Shown here piece after piece: positions 43,034-52,246 of a stretch of DNA of 64,000 nucleotides. Source of the stretch: Streptomyces sp. NBC_01217 (GTDB lineage Bacteria > Actinomycetota > Actinomycetes > Streptomycetales > Streptomycetaceae); NCBI RefSeq assembly GCF_035994185.1, contig NZ_CP108538.1, positions 8,125,501-8,189,500 of the forward strand, in the 5' to 3' direction. The translations under genes were made by a program, and so were the position numbers. The notes beneath the pieces are model-generated. The model saw nothing but the letters and a program-made list of their open reading frames with translations. It was not told the origin of the DNA and did not search any database. Every line of letters begins with the position of its first letter. Within the stretch, counting starts at the first letter, position 1.

Positions 43034-45381
43034 CGGGTGGCTCCCAGGTCGTAGCGGGCCAGCAGTCGGGACACGGACTCCTCCAGGGCGCGGGCCCGGG
43101 CGATCAGCAGCGGGTCCTCGGTGGTCCGCAGCAGGGAACGCGAAGACCCGCGCACCCCGCGCCGTTCCAACAGGCGTCCGGCGATCCGCTCGCGTTCGCG
43201 TGGCGGGAAGAACGCGAAGGCCTGACGCAGTGCGGGCAGACCCGACAGGAAATCGTCGTCGGGCAGCGCACGGACCAGGCCGTCCAGCACATCGATCAGC
43301 GACTGCGTGCCATCGCCGCCTCCGCCCCCGCCCTCGTGCCCCACCACGCCCGTCACCTCGTCGCGGGCGAGCGCGAACAGTCCGGCCAGCCAGTCGCCGA
43401 GCGCATCCGCACCGGCCGTCGCCACCGCACGCACCGCCCCGGCCGGATCGCCGGAGCCGCCCGGGAGCCCAACCAGGCTCCGGTGCAGTCCGAACGCGGC
43501 CCCACGCAGATCGACCGGTGCCTCCGGATCGCCGCTGATCCGCCATGCGATCGCGGCCGCCGTCTCCCGTGTGACGGAGAGCAACTCCGGTGCGTGCAGC
43601 AGCGCGTCCCGCACCGCGACCACGGCCCGCAGACGGGGGAAGTCCACCCCCGAGGCGCCGCGCGCCCCCTCCAAAAGCCACAGCAGCCGCTCCGTCGCCC
43701 CGTCGATCACCGCGGCGAGCAGCGGACCGCGCGCCACCCCGAACACCCGGTCGTGCCGCCACAGCCCGAGGGCCGTGGAGAGTATGTCCCCGAGCGGTCC
43801 GGCCTCCTTCAACCCGCCGACACCGGAGGCCAGTTCACCGAGCAGTTGCTCCGAGAACCCGTCCATCCCGCACAGCACGGCGTCGAACAGCACCCGGGCC
43901 AGGTCATCGGCCTCCACCGCGGAACCCCGCGTCCGCTCGGTGAGCACAGCCGCCGCCGCCTCCGCGAGAGTCGCGCCGTACGCCCCCGCCTCCACCAGCG
44001 CCGCCTCGCGCCCCGACACGGACTGCGCCTCCCAGCGTTCCGTGAAGACGGGGTCGACTCCGTGCTCGGGACCGGCGGTCCGCCCGTGCCCGGGGATGCC
44101 CAGCACCCGCAGTCGGTGGAGCACCTGGCTGCGCTCCAGACCGGTGACATCCGTGAGATCGAGGCGGTATGAGGCTTCGGGGCCGCCGTCGAGCGCCAGT
44201 GCGGCCAGCTGCGCCGCCACATCGTGCACCAGGGGCGGCGCCGGGGTGCCGGGATGGAGGCGCCCGGTGCGGTCACCGCTGCAGGCCGCCACCATCTCGA
44301 CGACCGCCGGGTGGGCACCCGTCATCAGCGTGCCCCGGCTCGTCCACGGGAGCGGGCGGTCCAGGTCGTCCGTGATCAGGGCGCCCGCGAGACCGTCCAG
44401 TACATCGATCCTGGCGGGGCGCGGATGACCGCGCAGCGCCGTGAGCCCCTGGGCCAGACTGCGCGCGGCGATCAGATCGGCGGTGGACACCGGGAACCTG
44501 CGCGCCCGCAACCGCTCGACGACCACCCGCAGCAGGCCGTTTGCCGCGGACCCGGGGCCCTCCTCCCACACCTGCTGGTAGTAGCCGGGCGAAGGCATCC
44601 CCGACTGGTACCCGGCGAAGGCGTCCAACTGCCGGAAGGAGTACGGCACGAGGAAACTCCCGGCCATGGCCCCGTCCGGCGGGGCGGGCACCTCGGGCCA
44701 CCCGTCCGTGCCCCGTGCCCAGCCGTCGCCGCTCTCCGCAGCGGTTTCGGTGAGCGTACGGAGCGCGGGCTGATGGAAGCCGCCGGTCACCACCAGCACC
44801 GGCCGGTCCCCGGCCAGGGCGAGAGCCGCCCGGACCCACGCCGCCATGTACGTCTCGCGCGCCCGGTCGCCCGCATCGGCCTCCGCGTCACCGCGCACCA
44901 GCGCGAAGTACGCATCGAGCCGTTCGCCGAGACCTTCGTCGGGTTCGACCTCGAACAGCCGGTCCCACAGGGCGTCCGAGGAGTCCACCGCGAAGTGCCG
45001 GCACAGCCGCTCCGTCGCCTCCGCGTAGCGGACCTCCGCATCGGCATAGCGGTTGGTGCGCTCGGCGAACGCCGGATGCCAGGCCGGCAGATCGATGAAG
45101 CGGACCTCCGCCCCGGCCGCCCGCCCCGCCCGCAGCGCGACCCACTCCGGCGAGTAGTCGCACAGCGGCGCCCAGGACGTCGCGGACCGCTGCCCGTCGC
45201 GGTAGTGGCTGAACACCGCGACCGGCAGCTCGTGGCCGAGCAGCAGCTCGTCCAGCCGTCCGTTCATCTCGGCCGGACCCTCGATCAGCACCTGGGCGGG
45301 CCGGAGTTCCTCGACGGTCCGCTCGACGAGCCGTGCGCAGGCGGGGGAGTGGTGACGCACCCCCAGGAACACGGCGGACAT
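43030..45381 (-). CDS. DUF5682 protein (YehM-like)
   Basis: A 783-residue protein of unknown function. The N-terminus has a conserved GVRHHSPAC (residues 7-15) and VLIEGPAEMNG (32-42), followed by FIDLPAWHP. These paired His/Glu motifs recall the TraB/EreA-like hydrolase superfamily, but this is a resemblance seen by eye, not a demonstrated relationship. Further conserved-looking blocks are VVTGGFHQPAL and VPYSFRQLDAFAGYQSGMPSPGYYQ. The C-terminal half is helical. No membrane helices. ATG at 45381 shares one base with the MoxR stop (TGATG), and the stop overlaps the vWA start, so it is coupled on both sides. It sits between MoxR and vWA, as yehM does in E. coli. Confidence 0.82.
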   Translation of the reverse strand: MSAVFLGVRHHSPACARLVERTVEELRPAQVLIEGPAEMNGRLDELLLGHELPVAVFSHYRDGQRSATSWAPLCDYSPEWVALRAGRAAGAEVRFIDLPAWHPAFAERTNRYADAEVRYAEATERLCRHFAVDSSDALWDRLFEVEPDEGLGERLDAYFALVRGDAEADAGDRARETYMAAWVRAALALAGDRPVLVVTGGFHQPALRTLTETAAESGDGWARGTDGWPEVPAPPDGAMAGSFLVPYSFRQLDAFAGYQSGMPSPGYYQQVWEEGPGSAANGLLRVVVERLRARRFPVSTADLIAARSLAQGLTALRGHPRPARIDVLDGLAGALITDDLDRPLPWTSRGTLMTGAHPAVVEMVAACSGDRTGRLHPGTPAPPLVHDVAAQLAALALDGGPEASYRLDLTDVTGLERSQVLHRLRVLGIPGHGRTAGPEHGVDPVFTERWEAQSVSGREAALVEAGAYGATLAEAAAAVLTERTRGSAVEADDLARVLFDAVLCGMDGFSEQLLGELASGVGGLKEAGPLGDILSTALGLWRHDRVFGVARGPLLAAVIDGATERLLWLLEGARGASGVDFPRLRAVVAVRDALLHAPELLSVTRETAAAIAWRISGDPEAPVDLRGAAFGLHRSLVGLPGGSGDPAGAVRAVATAGADALGDWLAGLFALARDEVTGVVGHEGGGGGGDGTQSLIDVLDGLVRALPDDDFLSGLPALRQAFAFFPPRERERIAGRLLERRGVRGSSRSLLRTTEDPLLIARARALEESVSRLLARYDLGATR

Positions 45382-46517
45382 CAGTCGGCCAGCAGATGAC
45401 GTGCGTCGTACAGGGCCTGCCACGCCGGGCTGCGCCGACGCGGCACCTGCTGCTCCAGATAGCGGCGCAGCCGGGCCAGGTCCTCCGGGCTGTCCTTCGC
45501 CGCCGTCCCCGCCAGACACGCCACCACATCGGCGGCACTGCCCGGCTCGCCGCGCAGGAACCAGCCGCGCACACCCACCGCATGGGCGACCGAGACGGCC
45601 TCCGCCGTACTCATCACCGCGGAGGGACGGTCCGCACCCCCACCGGGCCCGCCCTTCTCACCGACCCCCGCACGCAGCTCCCGGAACGTACCGACCAGGA
45701 CCTCCAGCACATCCCGGTCGGGCGGCGGCTCCACCCCCGAACGCCGCAGCAGGGTGGTGACCTCCGCCTCGACAAGGGCCAGTTCGGTGTCCAGGTCGGG
45801 GATCGGGAACACGGTCTCGAAGTTGAAGCGCCGCTTGAGCGCCGCACTCATCTCATTGACACCCCGGTCCCGGGTGTTGGCCGTCGCGATGACATTGAAA
45901 CCCTGCCGGGCGAAGACCATGCCGTCAGGACCGGTCAGCTCGGGGATCGCCACCACCCGCTCGGACAGCAGCGACAGCAGTGAGTCCTGTACCTCCAGCG
46001 GACAGCGGGTGATCTCCTCGAAGCGCACGAGCCTGCCCTCCGCCATGCCGCGCAGCATCGGAGCCGGTACCAGCGAGCGGGTGGAGGGCCCCTCGGCGAC
46101 CAGCAGTGCGTAATTCCAGCCGTACTTGATCTGGTCCTCGGTGGTGGCCGCGCCGCCCTGCACCGTCAGCGTCGAGTCCCCGCTGACCGCGGCCGCGATC
46201 AGCTCGGACAGCAGCGACTTGGCGGTGCCCGGCTCCCCGACCAGCATCAGCCCGCGGCTCGTCGCCAGCGTCACCAGCGCCCGGTCCACCAGCGAGGGAT
46301 TGCCGACGAACTTCCGGCTGATCCCCGCCTCCGTGTCACCGATGACGAAGCGGCGCGCCGCACGCAGGCTCAACTCCCAGCCCGGGGGCCGCGGATCACG
46401 GTCCTCGGCCCGCAGAGCCGTCAGCTCCTCGGCGTACCGCACCTCGGCCGGTGGCCGCTGCACCGGAGCCGGGCCGCCGCCCGGTGCCTCGATGCGCGTG
46501 TCGTTCCGTACGGTCAT
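45381..46517 (-). CDS. MoxR-type AAA+ ATPase (YehL-like)
   Basis: A 378-residue AAA+ ATPase of the MoxR/RavA group, predicted to form hexamers that remodel protein complexes or insert cofactors together with a vWA partner. Walker A GEPGTAKS at 94-101. Walker B is degenerate (RLVRFEEITRC: Glu-Glu kept without the usual Asp). Sensor 1 is ATANTRD, and the arginine finger lies in ALKRRF. The phrase CPLEVQDSLLSLLSERVV is the MoxR pore-proximal region. ATG at 46517 overlaps the DUF4132 stop as ATGA. The vWA protein two genes downstream is its likely partner. Confidence 0.92.
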   Translation of the reverse strand: MTVRNDTRIEAPGGGPAPVQRPPAEVRYAEELTALRAEDRDPRPPGWELSLRAARRFVIGDTEAGISRKFVGNPSLVDRALVTLATSRGLMLVGEPGTAKSLLSELIAAAVSGDSTLTVQGGAATTEDQIKYGWNYALLVAEGPSTRSLVPAPMLRGMAEGRLVRFEEITRCPLEVQDSLLSLLSERVVAIPELTGPDGMVFARQGFNVIATANTRDRGVNEMSAALKRRFNFETVFPIPDLDTELALVEAEVTTLLRRSGVEPPPDRDVLEVLVGTFRELRAGVGEKGGPGGGADRPSAVMSTAEAVSVAHAVGVRGWFLRGEPGSAADVVACLAGTAAKDSPEDLARLRRYLEQQVPRRRSPAWQALYDARHLLAD

Positions 46518-49500
46518 GATGCGACGCCCTCGGTGAGCTCCGTCAGGTCGCCGAGAAGTTCCGACACGGTCACCGCATCCAGGTCGGCGAAACGGTGCGG
46601 GTAGCTGCGCCGCCCCCAGTGATCGTCGGGCCGGGAGTCGAGCCAGACCGTTTCGAGGGTCTGGTCGGGGAACATGTCGACCACCCCGACCGCGATGCCC
46701 TCGTACAGCGCGATCACCAGATAGCAGTCGTCGGTCAGCCGCTTGGAGATCCAGCGCTCCACTCCGGCGTCCTGCGGCGTCCCGCGCTGCCAGCCGCGCC
46801 GCTCCAGTCCCAGGACCTTCCCGGTCGCCACCTTGAGGCCCTCGAACCGGGTGAGCCGGTAGCCCGCGGTCTCCTCATCGGACAGCTCGTACACGCCGCG
46901 CCCGAGCTGTGCGAACGGCTGAAGGATCTCGTAGTCGGCGAACACCTCGGACCAGGTGGTCAGTTCCTCCCCGAGACGCAGCGGGTGCGCGAGCCGCACC
47001 GTCGCGTCGTCCGCCAGGGTGAAGACATCGTCCTCGGCGTCGGCGAACGTGCGGTCCTCCGCGACCCGGAACGCCGTGCACGCGCCCTCATCCGTCTCGC
47101 TCAGCCACACCAGCCGGCGTACCAGATGCCACAGCAGCGGATGACCGACGAACAACTCCCGGAATTCCTGGGCCGTCCAGGAACGCCCGGTCACCATCGC
47201 CCTCTCCAGCCGGCGCACCTGGTCGGATGCGACCGTCCGGACGTCCTTCTTGAGCGCCATGAACCGCTTGCGCTCGGCCGGGGCCAGCTCCGCGTCGTCC
47301 CGTGCACCCGGCTGCGGCAGATCCTTGCGGCGTTTGCCGTCACCGTCCAGTACATAGGGGCGCAACTGCTCGTCGAAGCCGACCGTGAACGTACGGGTGC
47401 CGTAGTCGACGACCGTCGAACCGTCCGCGTCCAGACCGAAGTCCGGCACCAGACGGTCGGAGAGCTGTTCCCCGGTCAGCCCGAGCCCCGCGGCGACCTC
47501 GGCGATCTTCTCCTGGGCGCGTACCTTCAGCGCCTTGAACTTCACCCGCTGCGAGATGCCGTGCAGATGCAGGAGCGCGACATCGGTGCCGATGGACGCC
47601 AGCACATCGAGGCCCTCCACCGCCCGGTGGTGCGCGCCCTCACCGGGCCAGGCCCGGATGACCGGTGTGAGCCTGCGCACCGTCTCGTCGTCGCCCAGCA
47701 GCCCCAGCGCGTGCAGCGCCCACGACTCCTTCGCGGGCATATTGGCCAGCTGCCACTGCTCGAACAGGCCCCAGGCGAACTCCGCGAGCGAAGCGGCCTC
47801 GGCCGTCTCGACGAGCGAGGCGACACCGGGGTACACCTCGCCGGGCTTCGAGAGCGCCAGCATCGTCAGGGCGTGGTGCACCGACCGCATGGGCAGCGCA
47901 CCGCCGGACCGGACGACGATCTGGGGCAGCAGCGAGGGCTGCGCCCAGCCGGGCAGTACGGGCATTTTGGCGGGCAGCGCCCGCTCCAGCGGGTCCGCGG
48001 CCAGCAGCGCATCCACCCCGGCCACCGCCTCGGCGCCGTACGCCCCGGCGGCATCGCGCACCACGGCGTCGCCGTGCGCCGTGGCGATCAGCGTCAGCGC
48101 CTGTTCGGCGGCGCGCCGCGCGGCACCCGCCTTGCCCAGGGCGTCCGGCACCAGGAGCGGGGCGGCCGCTACACCGTGCCGGGTGAACCAGGAACGGGCG
48201 GTCGCTGCGGTGGACTTGAGACGTACCGCCCAGTCGGCCATGTGCCGGGCGACCCGCACATCGACGAACGGGAGCAGCAGCGGGGCGAGCGAGCCCGGCT
48301 GCCGGGGCACGGCACGCAGCAGCAGCGGCAGCGCCGCGAGGCCGAAGCGGGCGGCGACCGGCCTGAGGGTGTCCTCGCCGTCCCACAGATCGGTCGGATC
48401 CCAGCCGGCGAGCAGCGGGGCGACCAGTTCCTCCGGGCCGTGGACGAAGATCCAGGCCGGCCGCAGGTCGCGCTGGTTCACATCGTGGTGCAGGGTGGCG
48501 GCGTCCTTCTCCCAGTCGCCCTCGCCGCGCCTGGTCGTGTACCACGAGGAGGTGGCCTCCCATGCGGCCTTCTCCCCGGGCAGCCACTCCAGCGAGGGCT
48601 CGGACTCCGCGGTCAGGCCTGTCACGACCGCGTCCTTGACACGGGTGCGGGGCCGGGACCACGGCGGCGCCGTCAGCACGGCGGGCAGGGCGTCCACAGA
48701 TGCGTCGGCGATCAGGTCCGCCGGGTTGAGCAGCGGTTCGACGGTCTCCACGACCTCGGCGTCCAGGTCGCCGAGCGCGAGCGACACCAGTTCGTGGTGG
48801 GCGCCGATATGACCACGGAGCAGCTGCAGCGACCGGGAGGAGGCCTCGGCCGGGCCGGTGGCCACCGCGGCGGCCAGCAGCCGCACCGCACGCACCGGGT
48901 AGCGGCGCATGGCGTCGAGGAGGGCGGGGCGGACATGCTTGGAGTCGGCGTGGGCCAGCAGGGCGAGAAAGGCATCGTCGGTGGGAAGCTCGACCAGGGC
49001 GTTGGCGGCGAGTTTCGTGCTGTCGGCGTAGTAGTGGTTGGCGTTGAGGGCGTCGCCCAGCAGCGGGGCGATCGCCGGTCCGATGCCCTCGGCGACCGTC
49101 GCGATGAATGCGACGCTGTCGGTGATGTCCGGCCGATGGGGGAAGCAGGGCATCTGGTCGGCCGAGTTCAGCGAACTGAACAGCATCAGGCGCAGGGTGC
49201 GGTCCCGCTCCGCGCTCACTTCGGGATCCGCGCAGAGGTCGTCGACCCAGCCGGTCTCGCTCGGGACCAGATAGGAGACGATGATCCTGTGCAGGGCATC
49301 GGTGCGACACCCGGCCAGCGCCTCCACCGCCGCCCGGTAGGTCTCCTCGTCGGCCGCCGCGAGCAGCGCACGGACCCGGTCCATCGAAAGCCGGCGGTCC
49401 CTCGCCCAGTACGCGTGGCGCGGACCCGCGAGCGCCTCCAGACGGGGCTCGCCGCGCCGGCGGCCGCTCTGCTGCCAGTTGGCATCGACCGAGAACATCT

Positions 49501-50149
49501 CGACCGCGGCCCGAGCGGCGAACGGCAGCCCGTAACGCTCCGACCAGTGGTCCGCCCAGGCGGAGTCGGGCACGGGAATACTGACCACCGAGGCCAGAAC
49601 GGCCGCTCCGACCGGTGACGGGCTCCCGGCGACATGCGCCCGCAGCTCACCGGCCAGCCCGGCATCCGAACGCGGCGCGTCGACGAACTCCTGGATCCAG
49701 GCCGCTTCCTCGGCGATCCGGGCCTCGATCGTGTCGAGCGCATCCTGCCTCGACCTGTTCGGCACCCGGTGCACCCGGCCGCGCCGCGGGTGGAGCGTCC
49801 GCCTCCAGCTCGCGGGCAGATCGAAGGTGTCCTCGTCGGGCAGAGCGAGAACGTCCGCACCGGTCTCCGCGTCGGGAACCGCGCCCGAAGCGGCCCCCGT
49901 CGCCCCGGCAGCCCCCGTCGCCGAAGTGGCGACCGCGGCCGTCGCCCCCACCTCGCGGTACCCCTTCTTCTCCTTCTCCACGATCGTCCTGCGCACCTGC
50001 GCAGACGCGGCCTCGGCCGAGGCGTACTCCTTCGTCTGCGTACGCCCGTCGCTCCCGCACCGCCCATAGCGCACCGTCACCACGGCGCCCTCGGCCTCGG
50101 TCTCCCAGAACTTCGAGGCACTGCCCTCGACGTACTCCCAGCGGCGCAC
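46514..50149 (-). CDS. WGR-domain DUF4132 giant protein (YehI/MolR-like)
   Basis: A 1211-residue cytoplasmic protein and first gene of the operon. Residues 1-75 form a WGR domain (RRWEYVEGSASKFWE, then YGR at 28-30, and TKEYASAEAASAQV), a fold found in PARP enzymes and predicted to sense nucleic acid. The long middle is Ala/Leu-rich and looks like HEAT-type helical repeats. The last 350 residues are the DUF4132 domain, including KKDVRTVASDQVRRLERAM, GRSWTAQEFRELFVGHPLLWHLVRRLVW and FEGLKVATGKVLGLERRGW across its length. GTG at 50149 is preferred: GGAGGGGG lies 9 bases upstream and the WGR fold starts there, whereas an ATG at 50203 has no ribosome-binding site. The 137-base gap upstream should hold the operon promoter; no clear elements were seen. 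Confidence 0.87.
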   Translation of the reverse strand: MRRWEYVEGSASKFWETEAEGAVVTVRYGRCGSDGRTQTKEYASAEAASAQVRRTIVEKEKKGYREVGATAAVATSATGAAGATGAASGAVPDAETGADVLALPDEDTFDLPASWRRTLHPRRGRVHRVPNRSRQDALDTIEARIAEEAAWIQEFVDAPRSDAGLAGELRAHVAGSPSPVGAAVLASVVSIPVPDSAWADHWSERYGLPFAARAAVEMFSVDANWQQSGRRRGEPRLEALAGPRHAYWARDRRLSMDRVRALLAAADEETYRAAVEALAGCRTDALHRIIVSYLVPSETGWVDDLCADPEVSAERDRTLRLMLFSSLNSADQMPCFPHRPDITDSVAFIATVAEGIGPAIAPLLGDALNANHYYADSTKLAANALVELPTDDAFLALLAHADSKHVRPALLDAMRRYPVRAVRLLAAAVATGPAEASSRSLQLLRGHIGAHHELVSLALGDLDAEVVETVEPLLNPADLIADASVDALPAVLTAPPWSRPRTRVKDAVVTGLTAESEPSLEWLPGEKAAWEATSSWYTTRRGEGDWEKDAATLHHDVNQRDLRPAWIFVHGPEELVAPLLAGWDPTDLWDGEDTLRPVAARFGLAALPLLLRAVPRQPGSLAPLLLPFVDVRVARHMADWAVRLKSTAATARSWFTRHGVAAAPLLVPDALGKAGAARRAAEQALTLIATAHGDAVVRDAAGAYGAEAVAGVDALLAADPLERALPAKMPVLPGWAQPSLLPQIVVRSGGALPMRSVHHALTMLALSKPGEVYPGVASLVETAEAASLAEFAWGLFEQWQLANMPAKESWALHALGLLGDDETVRRLTPVIRAWPGEGAHHRAVEGLDVLASIGTDVALLHLHGISQRVKFKALKVRAQEKIAEVAAGLGLTGEQLSDRLVPDFGLDADGSTVVDYGTRTFTVGFDEQLRPYVLDGDGKRRKDLPQPGARDDAELAPAERKRFMALKKDVRTVASDQVRRLERAMVTGRSWTAQEFRELFVGHPLLWHLVRRLVWLSETDEGACTAFRVAEDRTFADAEDDVFTLADDATVRLAHPLRLGEELTTWSEVFADYEILQPFAQLGRGVYELSDEETAGYRLTRFEGLKVATGKVLGLERRGWQRGTPQDAGVERWISKRLTDDCYLVIALYEGIAVGVVDMFPDQTLETVWLDSRPDDHWGRRSYPHRFADLDAVTVSELLGDLTELTEGVAS

Positions 50150-50286
50150 GGCCCGCCCCCTCCACACCCGGACAGCCCGCGCTGCCGCAGGCTTTTCGAT
50201 CATTGGTGCCACAGTAGAACGGGCCACTGACAACGCAGCGTGACCGGGGTGTCCGGCGGGTGAAACAGCAGGTCAACCGGGCTGTG

Positions 50287-50727
50287 TCAGGGCACGGAGA
50301 CGGCGCGCGCACCGCCGGCCGGTGCCCACGACGGCGTCACACCGGTGACCTGGCACACCATCAGGAAGAGCGGGATGGGCGGGGTGTACGGCGTGCGGTT
50401 GTCGGGCTGGTGGATCAGCCGGGGGCGTACCGCCGGAACGCACGCGCCTCTCGCATAGGCGGCCTGCTGGGGCCAGTCCAGATCGAGGTCGGAGCCCGCG
50501 GGCACGATCCACCACCAGCGGTCGGCGTCCGCGAAGACGCAACCGGTGCGCGGCAGATGCGACATCAGCCGGAAGCCGTACCGGGACGGCACCCCCACCG
50601 CGTCACAGCCCAGGCTCGCCGACAGCGCGGGCGGCAGTGGCAACCGCACCATGCCCGTATCCGCGGCGCGCCGGGACTCACGGGAGCGGCGCGCTCCGAG
50701 CAGATGGGACATCGCGTTCTTCAGCAT
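50287..50727 (-). CDS. Hypothetical protein coupled to an ATP-binding regulator
   Basis: A 146-residue protein without signal or membrane segment. The central part reads RTGCVFADADRWWWIVPAGSDLDLDWP, and CQVTGVTPSWAP closes the fold. Proteins of this kind often accompany the RsbW-like ATPase of Streptomyces HTH/DUF397 clusters. The ATG at 50727 overlaps the ATPase stop by 7 bases, so it is translationally coupled. The family name is not known to me; binding to the ATPase or to a ligand is only a guess. Confidence 0.65.
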   Translation of the reverse strand: MLKNAMSHLLGARRSRESRRAADTGMVRLPLPPALSASLGCDAVGVPSRYGFRLMSHLPRTGCVFADADRWWWIVPAGSDLDLDWPQQAAYARGACVPAVRPRLIHQPDNRTPYTPPIPLFLMVCQVTGVTPSWAPAGGARAVSVP

Positions 50728-51179
50728 GACCGCTCCGAGCCGTGCGGCAGTTCTGCCCAGACGATGCGGCCCGAGCCGTTGCCCGCGTCGCGGGAACCCC
50801 AGGAACTGCTCAACGCGTCGACGAGCAGCAGGCCGCGTCCGTGCTCGTCATCGGCGGCGCGGCGAAGTCGCGGCCCGCCGGGCTGGTGTCCTTGGTCCTG
50901 CACGGCTATTCGCAGCCGCCCTTCGAGGCATCGCAGCTCACACACGACGCGGGCGCTCACGGTGTGCACCACCGCGTTGGTGACCAGTTCCGACACGATC
51001 AGGACCGCTGCCTCGTGTGCGTCATCGTCCAGCCGCCACTCGTCGAGCCGAGCCCTCGTCAGCCGTCGTGCACCGGCCACCGATTCGGGGTGCGCAGGCA
51101 GCGCGAAGCAGTACCGGAGCGCTTCCGTCCCGGGTCTGAGATCCATGAGCCGGGGGATGAGCGCGCTGCCAGGTGCCAC
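50721..51179 (-). CDS. RsbW/SpoIIAB-like ATP-binding regulator
   Basis: A 152-residue HATPase_c-fold protein of the anti-sigma-factor kinase type. N-box LIVSELVTNAVVHT and G1/G2 boxes VQDQGH and EHGRGLLLVDALSS are intact. In Streptomyces such genes commonly pair with an XRE/DUF5753 regulator and a DUF397 protein, and both lie divergently 200 bases away. The start is GTG at 51179 with GAGG 8 bases upstream; an ATG at 51146 is an alternative. Its target, an anti-anti-sigma factor or the DUF397 protein, cannot be told. Confidence 0.85.
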   Translation of the reverse strand: MAPGSALIPRLMDLRPGTEALRYCFALPAHPESVAGARRLTRARLDEWRLDDDAHEAAVLIVSELVTNAVVHTVSARVVCELRCLEGRLRIAVQDQGHQPGGPRLRRAADDEHGRGLLLVDALSSSWGSRDAGNGSGRIVWAELPHGSERSC

Positions 51180-51301
51180 AACCGATTCCTCACAGTGGGG
51201 GCTGCGTCACACTCCGCGTCTCGCGAACCTGAGGGCGGTCGTGACTACGTGAACTGGTTCACTCACCAACTCTCCCCCTGTCGGCAACACTTGGCAAGGG
51301 G

Positions 51302-51322
51302 CACTCTGAAAATTTCAGAGTG
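51302..51322. promoter_or_regulatory. Perfect 21-bp palindrome, likely operator of the XRE regulator
   Basis: Arms CACTCTGAAA (51302-51311) and TTTCAGAGTG (51313-51322) are exact reverse complements around a single central A. It lies 64 bases before the XRE-family start and 123 bases before the divergent ATPase start. It is strikingly AT-rich for this genome. Autoregulation by the XRE protein is inferred. Confidence 0.75.
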
Positions 51323-51385
51323 ACTATGTATTGGGTGGCTCATGCATGGCAGACTGCTGACAAACAGCGCATCGGGAGGTCTGAA

Positions 51386-52246
51386 GTGAGCGAACCGCGG
51401 TCCGCCCCGACCGTGGGTCAGGTCGTCCTCGGCAAGCGCCTGCAGGATCTGCGGGAGCGCGTCGGCCTGAGCCGTGACCAGGCTGCCAAGGTGCTGCGGG
51501 TCGCACCTGCGACGATACGCAGGATGGAGACCGCCGAGGTCGCTCTCAAGATCCCCTATGTCCAGCTGCTGCTGAAGGCGTACGGGATCGCCGAGGCCGA
51601 GGCCGACGCCTTCGTCGAGCTCGCCGAGGAGGCCAACAAGCCCGGCTGGTGGCAGCGGTTCCACGATGTGCTGCCCGACTGGTTCAGCATGTACGTCAGC
51701 TTGGAGGGCGCCGCGAGCCTCCTGCGCATGTACGAGCCGCACTTCGTCCCCGGACTGCTGCAGACCGAGGACTACGCGCGTTCGGTGATGCGCACCGGAG
51801 CCGTCGGTCAGACCAGACCCGAGGACATCGAGCGCCATGTGGCGCTGCGGATGGAGCGCCAGTCCCTGCTGACCAGACCGGACTCACCGAAGCTGTGGGT
51901 GGTGATGGACGAGACGGTGCTGCGCCGTCCCGTCGGCAGTGTCGACGCCATGCGCGGGCAGATCGACCGGCTGCTCGAATCGACCGAGATGCCGCATGTG
52001 ACGCTGCAGATCGCGGAGTTCTCGACCGGCCACCATCCGGGCACCTACGGCCCCTTCGTCCTCTTCCGCTTCGGTGTCCCCGAACTCCCCGACATGGTCT
52101 ACAGCGAGTACCTGACCGGAGCCGTCTACTTCGACGCGCGCCCCGAGGTGGCCTCCTACCTCGAAGTCATGGACCGCATGGCGGCTCAGGCCGCAACTGC
52201 ACAACGCACGAAGGAAATCCTCCGGGACTTCCGCAAGGAGCTGTGA
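51386..52246 (+). CDS. XRE-family regulator with DUF5753 domain
   Basis: A 286-residue DNA-binding regulator. The helix-turn-helix is LRERVGLSRDQAAKVLRVAPATIRRMET split over residues 20-47, followed by the DUF5753 domain with its signature YEPHFVPGLLQTEDYAR and MDETVLRRPVGS. This is the standard partner of DUF397 proteins in Streptomyces (WhiJ/AbaA-like clusters), which often affect development or antibiotic timing. The start is GTG at 51386 with GGGAGG 6 bases upstream. A perfect 21-bp palindrome lies in the promoter. Its stop shares a base with the DUF397 start (TGATG). Confidence 0.92.
   Translation: MSEPRSAPTVGQVVLGKRLQDLRERVGLSRDQAAKVLRVAPATIRRMETAEVALKIPYVQLLLKAYGIAEAEADAFVELAEEANKPGWWQRFHDVLPDWFSMYVSLEGAASLLRMYEPHFVPGLLQTEDYARSVMRTGAVGQTRPEDIERHVALRMERQSLLTRPDSPKLWVVMDETVLRRPVGSVDAMRGQIDRLLESTEMPHVTLQIAEFSTGHHPGTYGPFVLFRFGVPELPDMVYSEYLTGAVYFDARPEVASYLEVMDRMAAQAATAQRTKEILRDFRKEL

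Noticed and set aside
46595..49618. 1007-codon open frame opposite the DUF4132 gene
   Set aside because: Antisense shadow with Arg/Gln/His-rich composition and no family motif; the minus-strand gene has clear WGR and DUF4132 domains.
39813..50149. Calling the five-gene operon a proven defence or molybdate system
   Set aside because: The old mol naming and the presence of WGR and MoxR domains are suggestive only; nothing in the sequence shows the substrate or trigger.
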